This document shows positions 1 through 15,640 of a DNA stretch of 64,000 bases, in pieces (positions within the stretch are counted from its first letter, which is position 1; each line of letters opens with the position of its first letter). Below the pieces are notes generated by a model, which was not told the origin of the DNA, did no database searches, and was given only the letters and a program-made list of their open reading frames with translations. The stretch is from assembly GCA_023333565.1 (NCBI GenBank), contig JAJKFH010001371.1:186001-250000 (forward strand), given 5' to 3'. The position numbers and the translations under genes are program-made. This stretch comes from Puffinus mauretanicus. Lineage: Eukaryota; Chordata; Aves; Procellariiformes; Procellariidae.

Positions 1-5187
<5,187 letters not shown>

Positions 5188-7320
5188 GTGAGTTTTGGAA
5201 GCGGGAGGTGGGGTGCAGCGGGGTTATATTGGAAGCGGGAGGTGGGGTGCAGTGGCGGTATATTGGAAGCAGGGCAGGAGGTCACTGCAGATGACCTCGT
5301 CTGCCCACAAATGCAGCAGAAACAATTTCAGCAACAGGTATTTTTTAATGAAACACCTTTTTGACTGAAATAGCATTTTTCTGTCAAAACATAGGTAAGT
5401 CAAATTTCCTACTTTTCCTGAGGACGTGTGTAGGAGAAAAGGGTTGTTTATTTTTCCCCCTCATTTTGTGGAACAAAATTCTACAGAACCGAATAAAAAA
5501 AATACATGTTTTGTCATGCTTTCCCTGGGAAAGCTCCTTCCCGTGCTGCCCCTCTGAGAGAGGAGTTAAGCCGGTGTTGGAGGTGCGTGGCTCACTGCAT
5601 TCACCAGGCTGGCTCTAGAAGAATGCAGATGGAGCGGCGTGAGTGCATAACCTCCTAATGCACTCGTGTAAACTGCCTCGTCCTAACGATTCAGAGCAGA
5701 CCTGTCTCACTGTGAAAGTCCGGTGTTCCTCAGAAGAGTTTTCCCCATTAGATACATCCTCTGGGATATTTGGAACTGATGCAATGTTGAGAATTAGCCA
5801 TAAGGGGGCTGTTCTGCTTTTATAAATTGTGCGTGCTGGAGCCAGAAACAGTGTTTTTCAGATTGTCAGTGTTCACTTGCCTGTTTTTCTTCTTTTTCTT
5901 TCCTTGTTTTTGTTTTTTTTTTTAATGACGAGTTTATTTAAATCATTGCAATCCTGCTGGATAGCAGTGAGGGAGAGCTCCTGTTGGTGTCCCTGCGTGA
6001 GCTGGGTGGCCGTAAGCCAAACGCCTGGGAACATCTGGCTGTGTAACCAGCTCCGTCCGTGGCAGAAGGGGAGGGAGAGGCAATTGGGGATGAGTGCACC
6101 GGGGAGATGTACATCTGAGGACATCTGGGACTGGGGTGTGGGAGAAAAGCCTGCACGAACATTGCCCTTAATGTCTTTTGGGGAGTCTCCCAAGCACCCG
6201 GACTGGCCCTTCACCCCTTTACCCAACCGCTGGAGGCCTAAAGAGAAGCGCATCGTGTCCGGAGATGGTGCTAAGAGGGTCTTGCTGAAGGTGGAGGTGG
6301 GCAGCTGGTTTTCCTCCGTCGCTTTTTGAGCCAAAGGCTGTAAGTGCAGCAGAGCTCTTCCCTGAAAAAAAAAAAAAGAAAAAAAAAAAACCCCAAAAAA
6401 ATGCTGGCAGCGGTTGCTTCCTATGAGCAAAAAACCACCCGAGCACCCCACCCCTCCGCTCCCAGCCGAGGCGCTGAGGTCTCCTGGGGGCCGAGCCGAA
6501 TGCTGTGCCCAGCACACTTATCACTACTAAGGGAGGTTTTCCAGATGTTCAGGTCCTCCAGATGTTCAGGAGCGTTTCCTCCGGATGGGGATGTGAGCTC
6601 GGGGCTCGTTTCCTGCTCTGGCTCACAGCTGACGGCCTGGGCTCGGCGGACGCTGCTGCTCCCCCGCGCCGGCTGCCAGGAGCCCCGTCCCCAGCACAGC
6701 CCAGTGGCCAGCACCGGCACGGGCAGTGCCTTCAAAAAGAGGGGCAAGGAGGGGTGGGAAGGAGTCTCTTGGAAACACTCCCCTCTGTGAGGAGAGCGTG
6801 CCCAGTGGGTTGCCCACATCTTTTTCTGCTCAGGCAGAAACTGGAAACCAGACATCCCAGCTTATTCTAGCTGCAGTGGCCAAGAGCAGAGAGGGAGGAA
6901 CATCGGGGCACAAAAGGAGAAGCAAGGCAAGGACGCACCGGCTTTTGGGGAGGAGAAGGGTGGGTGTGTGGCCAGGGAGATGCATTTGCCCTGGACTCAC
7001 TTTGTGGTTCCCGTCATCCCTGGAGGAGGGAGAAAGATCTCACCAAGCAGTGCCCCGTCCCGCGACGAGGTTTGGGCGGAGGCAGAAGGTCTGGTGAGCT
7101 GCCCGAGGCTCACCCATCACGCCACAGACCGTTTCCCTTCAGCACACGTGCAGATGCTTCGCTGAGCCAGGTCCAGACCTCCAGGACCTGTGTAGCCCTT
7201 CGCTTTCCCTCTGCGGGCTCGAGCAGGGTCATCCCAACGTGTGAGGGGTGGGTAGTGGAAACGGCCCCCGCTGGCTCTGACGGCGAATGGGTGCTAATGA
7301 GTGTCCTCTTCTGGTTTCAG
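5188..7320 (+). other. HRAS: Intron within the HRAS 3' UTR
   Basis: The intron starts GTGAGT directly after the stop codon and ends CTCTTCTGGTTTCAG at 7320. Human HRAS likewise has an intron a few bases after its stop, so the structure is conserved, although the avian intron is much longer. It contains a 34-bp tandem repeat at its start, a T-rich tract near 5887-5925 and an A-rich tract at 6364-6402. No coding exon is recognised. Confidence 0.7.
5195..5275 (+). repeat. 34-bp tandem repeat, about 2.4 copies
   Basis: Units beginning TTGGAAGCGGGAGGTGGGGT start at 5195, 5229 and 5263. The first two are near identical. The third runs into TTGGAAGCAGGGCAGG and then diverges. The array begins eight bases inside the 3' UTR intron of HRAS. 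Confidence 0.85.
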
Positions 7321-7412
7321 CTGACTGGACCGTGTCTTGGAGAGGTTCCCACCGTGCAGAGTGCAAGTAAAGAGGTGAAGCGAAGGAAGATGCAAACGGA
7401 TTCAGGGGAGGA

Positions 7413-7461
7413 GTATAGGGGGAGGGGGAGAGGAAGAGGAGGAGGAGGAAGAGGACGGGGG
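7413..7461 (+). repeat. Polypurine tract (G/A-rich low complexity)
   Basis: An almost uninterrupted purine run of GGGGAGAGGAAGAGG-type sequence, broken by single pyrimidines, inside the predicted HRAS terminal exon. Such tracts can form triplex DNA, but no function is shown here. Confidence 0.8.
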
Positions 7462-7602
7462 AGCATAAGCCCCTCCAAGGACTATCTTGCACTTCACCCA
7501 AGCCTGCGGCAAACGACTTTTTTCTTTTTTTTCTTTCCCCATCCCCTCCTCCTTTGGCCTCCTCCCACCCCGGCAACTGTACAAAGCCACAGATTGAATC
7601 AC

Positions 7603-7608
7603 AGTAAA
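7603..7608 (+). promoter_or_regulatory. HRAS: HRAS poly(A) signal AGTAAA
   Basis: AGTAAA lies in the context CACAGTAAATTATT, matching the non-canonical signal at the end of mammalian HRAS mRNA. A GT-rich stretch (GTCGTGATGGCTGTGTCC, starting about 27 bases further on) fits a downstream cleavage element. Confidence 0.7.
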
Positions 7609-9526
7609 TTATTATTTGATGGTCTCGACAAACCGTCGTGATGGCTGTGTCCTCCTTCCAGAGGGTGCTGCTGCTGGTGCTCCGGGAGGATCGCTGGTGG
7701 GGCGGCGGGGAGGGAAGGGCGCTGAGATTTGCTCTCCACGGACCAAGATCACGCTGTAGACTTGAAGGAGATCAGGGTGGGGTATCCTTCAGGGAAAGAG
7801 CTGTCTTTGTCTCCAGCGAGTCGTTGTCATGTCCCTGTCCCGCCCAGCCCACCTGAAACTGCTGGCCCCAAGTTTTGGTGGGGTGGAAGAGCGCAACCAG
7901 TCCCAGCCTGTCCTTGGCGTTTCCCTGTGTGCTTTGCCTTCAACCTAGTCCTTGTGGGATTGTTTTATGGCCTCAGTTGTGATGCCTGGAAGGGAAGAAG
8001 CATGGGGGAGATCTGAGAGCTGGGTTCACCTCAGCTGGTGCCAGTTTGTTGCTTCCTTCATTTTTTTTCCAGGCAGCTCTTTCTGGCACAGCACCTCCCA
8101 AATGTTTATGTGCTCCAGAGGTGGAATTAGGCCTTTCTGCTCCCCTCCAGCACCTCGCTAACGCTAACACCTGCATAGCACACATGCCTTGGGCTGCTCC
8201 AGTCTGTCAGCAGTGTATAATGGCATGCAAATCCTCGTCTGCCCTGCGCACGGCTTAATTACGGGTGAGCACGTAGCAGAAGGGCTCTCCTGCACTGCGC
8301 ACAGCTGGCTGGCTGCTCAGCGACTAGGACTAAAGGATTCGGACTTCCAGTCCTCGGGTTTAGAGTGGGTAGGAGTGTGTTGGATAAGGGCTAATCCGTT
8401 GGGAAGCCCGTCTTTGGGCTTGCTCCTTTGGGATTTTTGCCTGGGGTCTGAGCGGCTCCTCCCAGCTGCCTTTCACGCGCAGAGCCAAGACGAGGCACTG
8501 CGCTCCCCGCTCGCTGCCGTTCCCTCTCCCGAGCCATTGCACGGGCTCGTGGAGCTGGCACGCGGGGTTAAGAGCATCAAAGGGGGAAGGTGAGGCAGCC
8601 GAGCGCGGCGGGGAGCCGCTCCGCACGGGCTAGCCCAGGCCTGAAGAGGTGCCGGCTTCGGCAGCCCAGGCCGGCAGCGTTGGGAGCGGCGCCGGCAGCG
8701 CGTGAGTCACATGCCTGGCACGGCAAAACCGGTACAGAAACCCTGGTCACCCCCGGCAGAAAGCCACAGCCCACCTGGGGGTTCCCAGCATCCCTGCGGG
8801 CGGCCTCCCATCCTGCTCCTCATCCTCCCTCACGCTAGGCAGCAGCAGAATCAAACCCCAGTGCTGCTCGGAGTCGCTGCCTTTGCTTTTGGCCTGGGCA
8901 AGAGAGGACTTGTGCTAAGGGCTTGCCTTTTGTGCCTGCCTGCCCGAACTGCTGTGGGGCACAGCCCCCGCCCCGGGTGCTGCCTGGCACCCAGTTCCCG
9001 CGGGAGAGGGCTGATCCCAGCCCGAGTGGGAGAAGTTGCCCAAGTGCCCGCAGCGGGGTGCGCTGTTTGCAGCAGCGCCTGTCCCCACGCTGGAGGAGTG
9101 CGGAAGATGCCGTCTGGTGTTACTGGTGGGGCTGGACCAGAGGCTCCCAGCGAACCTCCCAACCTAAGTTGTTTCAAGTGTGAAGCCTGGAAGTACGGGT
9201 TTTGATCCGAAGTTGGCAGCTTGTGCGCAACTGCAGGCAGGGCAGAGGACAGGGCTACTTCGTGCTTCTGGAAGATGGCTGAAAGCCTTAACAGTCAGTG
9301 GGTGGGTTGACGTGGGGCCCTTGCTCGGTGGTGTTACTGCACTAGGAACCTGATGCTAGCTTTCTGCTGTGGAGCTTATCCCATCCTGCACCAGGCCCTC
9401 GGTGAAGGGTGGGATAGCTCTATCTGGAGGTCTTCAGATGACAGTGCTGTGTTTGGGGCTTTCTCAAGGGCTGGACTCTGGATCTCACCATGGAGAAATA
9501 CCCTCTCATTTCTGGTTGGGAGCCAG

Positions 9527-9580
9527 GAGCCATGGTCAAGGACTGCGAGCCACGGTCAAGGACTGCGAGCCACGGTCAAG
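9527..9580 (+). repeat. 20-bp tandem repeat, about 2.7 copies
   Basis: Units of GAGCCACGGTCAAGGACTGC start at 9527, 9547 and 9567. The first has one substitution (CATGG for CACGG) and the last is cut after GGTCAAG. It lies in intergenic DNA. Confidence 0.9.
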
Positions 9581-12500
9581 CAAGCTGAGGAGCTCCAGGG
9601 AGCACCAGGGGCGAGGTGTCTTCCCAGGGCAGGCACCAGCTGCAGTTGCAAGAGGCTGGCACGTCTTGGCGAGGGTGTGCTAGGGCAGCACTGGCCAGAA
9701 CACAAAGTCCTTCAGCAGTTTGGTCAGGAGCCCGAAGCCGAAGTACGAGCATCTCCCTGTCGGAGAGGTTTCTGCACCCCTCGGGGCGAGGTTTCCCAGC
9801 TTGCTCAGGAAAGCTCTGGGTCTGGTCCAGTCACCTGTGTTATCGTGGCTTGTTCGAGCCTCTTCTAGTCACAAAATGCTGTTGCTTCCTTGGGCCGCTC
9901 CTCATGGCTGTTGCACCAAGGGGTGCTGAAGATGAGCTTTCGTCAGCGGTTCAGCAGTTGGGGTCTGCGTTTGGCAGCGCACCATCAGGCACCAGAAGGC
10001 CTTTCTTCCTCATCAGGTACCAGCCAGGCCTTTCTTCCTGGTGGCAGAGTCTGGTTGAAACTTCACAGCTTTGATCTGTTGTACGCTTCAAGTGGTTCCA
10101 GATACCGACAGTCTCTTTTCTGAGGTGGCTGAGATAAAATAGTCCTATTTTACGTATGGCTAAAGCAGATATAGATGTGCTAGGAGTCACTAGGGTTCTA
10201 CAAATGGACCTAAAAGTTCTTCAGGAGCCGGGGTACACCTTCATCCTGGTGCAGGTGGTAGGACAGTGCTATGACAGGACAGCGCTTCAGAAATCCAGTA
10301 GGCAGGTAGGAGCTGGAACTGGGGACTGCAAGCACCTTAGGAGGGCCTGGCTGGTAGGTGGTGGTCCGAGTCTGGCAGGTTGCAGACCCATCCCATTCCT
10401 TCTGTGGATTGCACCCAGCAGAAGCGAGGCAGCCAGGACCCTTTGTCAAACAGTGCTGGTCAGGCATGGCCATCTCAGGAGCTGGAAGCTTGGTTAGCTT
10501 TTTGCTGTAGTTAGAAGATCACAAGGAACCCCGACTCCTGTCAGTGTTCAAGTCCATGCTGAAAGTTGGAGGTAGGTTGGGAGCAAAAGGAGGTGCTAAA
10601 AGCTCGACACCGCAGCTCTTCCCCTGAAATCCTGCATGGATTGTGTACCGATGTGGACCGCATCTTCGTTCCAGGAGGTTGGCTTCGGGAGAATCTCGAC
10701 AGATCTTCAGTGCGCAGTAAGATAGCTCAGCTCCGATCTGATCTGATCTTTGGGGTAGGCAAAAACCAGATCGTATCACTTCTCTCAGGTGGAGCTGTTA
10801 CTTTGGACCTGGCGTTTTCTCTTGCTGACTTGGTGCTGGTACTTTGGGTACAGGATAGCAACGTGCTGGTCGTGACAGGCAGGGGGTCAGTACGAGCTCA
10901 GGGTGCGTTCTCTGCTGGCTAGCTGGACTTCTTGAGTCTGAAAGTAATATCGGGGTTACGATTTCATTAGCATGAACGTAGGTCTGGAGAAGGAATTGCT
11001 GGGTTTGGAGTCAATTTAGTTGATTTTCCCCGTAGTTATTTAAGCTGCATTTGTTCTAGAAGTACCTGGACTGGAAGATGCCGTTTGCAGGTACTGCAGC
11101 CGTTTCCCTTATGACCAGGAGTTTGTTGCCCATCTCAGTTCTGCTTCTGTGGCACAAGCTCAGGTGAGCAGAACGTGCAGTTATTCTGAAGAGCCGCTCC
11201 AGCTGCATAGCTGGAGGCTGCAGAAGTCCATCGAAGTCAGCTTTTTGCTGTATTTGGGCACATCAGCTCATGTTTGGCCGCCACGATCTCTTCAGCTGGT
11301 GATGGCAAGGCTGGACTCAACTTGGTGCTGCGCCGTGGATCTTGGGCGAGTGTGAACACCACCTCTGAGAAGGCTTCAGGCAGCATTGTACTGCTTATCT
11401 GTTGAGGCTGCATCTCCCGTGACGGAGGAGTGCCACCTTTGAACCTGTGCTTAAATGACGGAATAGCTGAAGAGGTCTGGTCTGGTTTGGTCTGGTCAGG
11501 TCCAGATGTCTCAGGACTGATGTATAAGCTTTTCTCTCCCACATCATTCGAGCTCTCCACACCCTGTTACAGAGGGGTTGGGGCTCCACAGAGACATTAC
11601 AGGTGACTCAACTGACAAAATCGCTTACAAGTCCTTAAAGATGCTGATTAAGTGCTGGAACAGATCTCGGGCCTTCTGGTCTGCGAGGGCTTCCACAGAA
11701 GCATTTTCCTAAGCCAGCAGAGATGGTGACTCCAAAACAGATGAGCGCATGGTGCTTGCTGAAGGCTTTGGCAAGCATCTGGGTTGAGTTTGCAGGAGCT
11801 GGCAGCAATGACTCATTGCTGGAGAGAGGCCAGAGAGGCGAGTCGGGGGGTGGCTGAACGAACGGCTGAGTTTTACGGAGCAGCCATGGCTAAGTGCTGG
11901 CCTCATCCTTCTCACTCGCAGCGTGGTTGGGTAAGGAGGAGCAGACCAGGTTTCCCTTCTGGACTAAGTCCAGTCCACTGCTGCAGACCTTTCCAGCCTG
12001 AGCAGTGCCTCTGTGTCACTTCTCCTTGGCTCCACCAGGAGCCATAAAGGTAAGGAAAGCCACCCGAGAACCAGCTTCCCCAAGCAACTGCCTGCCTGAG
12101 CGAGCTGCGGGCTCAGACACCCCAGGAGCGGGGCTCTGGTGTGGGGCCAGGCCGAGTGGCCACCAGGTCACCAGAGTGGCCCAGGCTCTAAATGGGGTGG
12201 TTGGAAGCAGGGGCTTGTGGTACCGCACCCCATCTATCCGCAGGTACCTCTAGGGACCTCATACCAGTTTTGGAGCAAGGATGGAAGTTTCTTACAGTTA
12301 ACCTTTCCCTGTGTCCTAGGAAGAGCCTGTTTTACTGTGGAGAAGAATAGGGCTAAATAAGCCAGGCTTTAGTGACTCCAATCTCTCGGGCTCGTGCCAT
12401 CTCCGTCTCCATCTCGAGTTCCTCTGTAACTGGTGCCAGCGAGTAGGGACGCTCGTGGGGTGGGACCAGCTGCTGTCTCCTAGTGAGATGTTGGCCAAGT

Positions 12501-12970
12501 TGTTTCTGCTCTGGTTTGCTGTTGTGCCCACGTCCTGTTAGGCGAGCGTGAGCGCTTTGCTACCAGGAGGATGCTGGTGCACACCCCGCAGGCTTCCTCG
12601 GCCGCCGAGGTCGTAGGATTTGGGAGATGGTTTGGGAAGGGGTCAGACCTGCCTCTTTCAGCTGCCGGGCTGTTATTTTCTCCGTGTGCTGGTTCATACC
12701 AGATGACGTGCTGTAGGAAGGGGCTGGCATTGCTCAGAGGATGCTGTGACGGCAAACATCCTGGCCACCAGCAACTGGTGGGACTGGGACAGGCAGATGG
12801 GGCTGACCCTAGGGCGGGTGAGCCTTGCTCTGTCTGTGGGTCGAGTACAGGGTCTGGGGTTTAGTAGAGCCAAGGTACCGGCCCCAGCCGAGGCTGCTGG
12901 GGCTGGGGGCTGCTCGCCCTGCGCTCTGCGTGCTCCCAAACTCCCAGCCACCGCTGCCACGGCCCCTTTG

Positions 12971-13062
12971 CAGCACGTGAGTAGCGCATGAGCAGCGCAG
13001 CAGCATGCGAGCAGCACACGAGCAGCACCGCAGCCCGCGAGCAGCAGGCGAGCAGCACCGCA
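12971..13062 (+). repeat. Degenerate GCGAGCAGCAC-type minisatellite
   Basis: Repeated blocks of GAGCAGC with variants CACACGAGCAGCACCGCAG and GCGAGCAGCAGGCGAGCAGC, with a period of about 10-13 bases. On the minus strand it gives runs of Cys/Ala/Leu-rich open frame that are a by-product of the repeat, not a gene. Confidence 0.75.
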
Positions 13063-15360
13063 GGCCGAAGAGGAGGAAGCCTCCCAGACCCAGCCGAACT
13101 CCGGCACTGCCTCTGCCGAACAGGCCGGGGCGCCAAGCTCCGGGCACAGCACACTCATCCTCTGCCCGCGCTGCATCCCGGGACCAGAGCCTAAACCAGC
13201 CCAAAGCCGTGCCCCCTCCCTCGGCTTGGCTCTGCTCCAGGCTTCACTTAGCATCAATTATTCAGTGCTGACTCGCCGATGTATGGCGCAGACACGCAGC
13301 AGGGTTGCCGAGCTCTGAGCGGTGGTGGGCAGGGAGGATGAGGAGCGCAGCCGTGGCTCGGCAAAGAGCCAGCGAGCGACAGGGCGAGACGTGGCCACCC
13401 GCCTGTCCCAGCTCCTGGCGCTGCTGGTTTGGCTCGTCTGAGCCAGGAAGGACAGGAGCCACGGGGCTGCCAGGGCACCAGAGCCGAGCGCAGCTTGCGG
13501 GGTTTGTGGGTCTGCGTTGGAGTCGTTTCTGGGCAGGGACCAGCCCTGGGAGCCGGAGCTGGTGTTAAGAGTTACCTGAAAGCCATGATGAGAGCAGTGG
13601 CTCCACCAGGGATTTAATGGGAGTACTGGCAGATGCCAGGCGTGGAGGGAGAGGCAGCGGGAGGACCCTGGCTGACAAGGCCGTTAGGATTTAAGCAGCT
13701 TACCTTCTACAGAGTTCATTTGCCACTGGTCCCAGCGCTGTACAGCAAATGGGTATTGGTAAGCTTGGGCTTGGGACTGCACAGCTCTGCTCTTGGTGCC
13801 CTGGGAGCAGCACCCAGGCCCTGGGGGGGACAGGACGGGGTAAGGGGTGCTGCTCGACTGGTGCAGGGGCTGCCTGCGCTCCGCTGCCCTTGGGGACACC
13901 AGCACCTCCCATGCTGGGACCTTCCCACAGGAGAGCGTGCTGGTGACCCGCTGCTCCTGGCACCAGTGGAGGCCAGGCACTTAGCCTAGGCTGGACACCA
14001 GGCATGGCTTGCGTCCACCCCGAGACCCACCCTGAGGTCTTTCACTTCTCTGGTAAGGGATGGAGGTCCTAGGCTTACCTGGTGGGCGAGTCCCGGGGTG
14101 GCCTGGGACTGCAGTGGGTGCTCGGCACGTGCTCCGTGAGCCAGCCCCAACACCCTACCTGGGGCCCGCGTTCAGCGCCCATTCAAGGCTGGGTACCGCA
14201 GTGGCTCCTGCATTAGCCGGAAGGATGCTGTCAGGGGATGCGGCGGAGCCCTGCCTGTCCCCGGTCCCCACAGGGGCAGGGCGAGAGCACCCTCCCACAG
14301 CCAGGCACACACATGCGGTGCGGGGACCAAGGATGCCAGTAAGCAACATCTTACTCCGTTTTTTTCAATGACCAAGTGAACCGAAGCTGTTTCAGAGAGG
14401 AACAGGACTCTGCCTGCCACATCCCCCAAACCCAGCACGACTCACCTTCCCTGGGGGAAACCCTGCCCTTCCGGACAGTTCTGCTCCCTCCCCGGCAGCA
14501 CGGAGCTGAAGCTGTCCCAGCAGTCGGAGAAATGCATGTCCTCAGCGCTGCGGTGCCCGTCACGTCGGTAACGGCCGCAGCCGTTCAAACCCAGTCCCAA
14601 CCGGCTGCTTCCTCCGCGCTGCCTGAAAGCCAACAGGTTCACGAAGCAGCTTGTGCAACTGGGCTGCTTGTGGGCACCTGGAAACAGGGGAGGGACAAAG
14701 TTTGCTTCACTCCAGCCCATGGATGTCCCAGCCGTGCTCGTGGTGGAGCATCCCTGGGCTGGCATCCAGCATGAAATGATGTGGGAGATGTGCCAAGAGC
14801 TGCATCCTCACCACCGCTGCTCCTCGGTGGTGCTTACTCGGGCTGGCTGGTCACAGACCAGGTTTTAACCAGTTAATATAAATGAGCTAACTTAAGGACA
14901 CTGGAGAACAAGGTAGGAGGTTTTTTTTGTTCCTGCTTGATGTCTTTTAGGTGAGGCAGAGCACTACTAGAAGCAGGAATACCAGCCTACAGCACCCACT
15001 GGGTGATGCATGGGGATGCCACGTTTCCCGCACTGCCCTTTTAAACCGAGGGTGGCGTTCAGCTAATCCTGGCCCCTCCATTTTGCTGCCAGTCTTTGTG
15101 CTGCTCTGGTAGGGAGAGATGACCCTGGTTCACCGTAACGATGTTGCTGAAGTGCCAGACGGCAGCCTTCTCTTAGGGGAAACCAGAACACTGCCACGTT
15201 TAACACCCCAAAGCCAACAGTACCGTGGCCATCTAAGCGCGGGAAGCACGAGCTGTGAAATTCGGGGTGTGTCAGAAGTGCTGCTCACACACAGCATTTT
15301 AAAATCCATTTTCAGCTGTGAGCGGCACCACCTTGCGCTCCCAGGGACTGGCGTAAGCAT

Positions 15361-15640
15361 GACTCGGTCCTGACTCGCGCAGCGTCGCGGTGAGTCGCGG
15401 CCGCCCGCCCGCCCGCCCGCCGTGCAAGGAGCTATGTCCACCCGCGCCCCGTCCCGTCCAACCTCCCAGCGCTGCCCGCGGGCAGGAAAACAAACTCCAA
15501 ACCTGAAATCTCGGCCAAAAAAGAAAGCCGCTGCTGGCCACCGGCCGCCTGTCGAAGGGACGCGCAGGGCCGGGGGCAGGATGCTGCCCGTGGGTCAGCG
15601 AGCCGGGAGAGGACAGCGGTACGTGGGAAGGGGCGGTTTC
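15361..15640. other. CpG-rich block (possible CpG island)
   Basis: This block is dense in CG dinucleotides and contains (GCCC)n at about 15400-15421 and a near-palindrome around TGACTCGCG...CGCGGTGAGTCG (15371-15397). A GTGAGT donor-like site sits at 15390. It could mark a promoter of a non-coding transcript or be a GC-rich intergenic patch. No coding exon is evident beside it. Confidence 0.4.

Larger units (their letters stand above)
7321..7630 (+). other. HRAS: HRAS terminal 3' UTR exon
   Basis: An untranslated exon inferred from three facts. A good polypyrimidine tract and TTTCAG precede 7321. The sequence is purine-rich like the human HRAS 3' UTR, including a stretch resembling its GCAGACGGA segment. 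It ends with ATCACAGTAAATTATT and GATGGTCTCG at about 7599-7627, which closely resembles the end of human HRAS mRNA as I recall it. The exact cleavage site is not visible, and 7630 is approximate. Confidence 0.7.
7631..15360. other. Intergenic DNA, no gene recognised
   Basis: This lies between the HRAS poly(A) site and the converging minus-strand gene. I see GC-moderate unique sequence with minisatellites listed separately. Many open frames of 60-190 codons occur on both strands, but none shows a domain, compositional signature or consistent exon structure. The 3' UTR of the minus-strand gene could extend into the right-hand part of the intergenic interval beyond 15360. Confidence 0.6.

Noticed and set aside
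6541..6571. 17-bp direct repeat CCAGATGTTCAGG
   Set aside because: Only two short copies, below what merits a separate feature, with no context suggesting function.
12694..13257. 187-codon Cys/Ala/Leu-rich minus-strand frame
   Set aside because: The composition comes from the GAGCAGC minisatellite read in reverse. There is no family resemblance.
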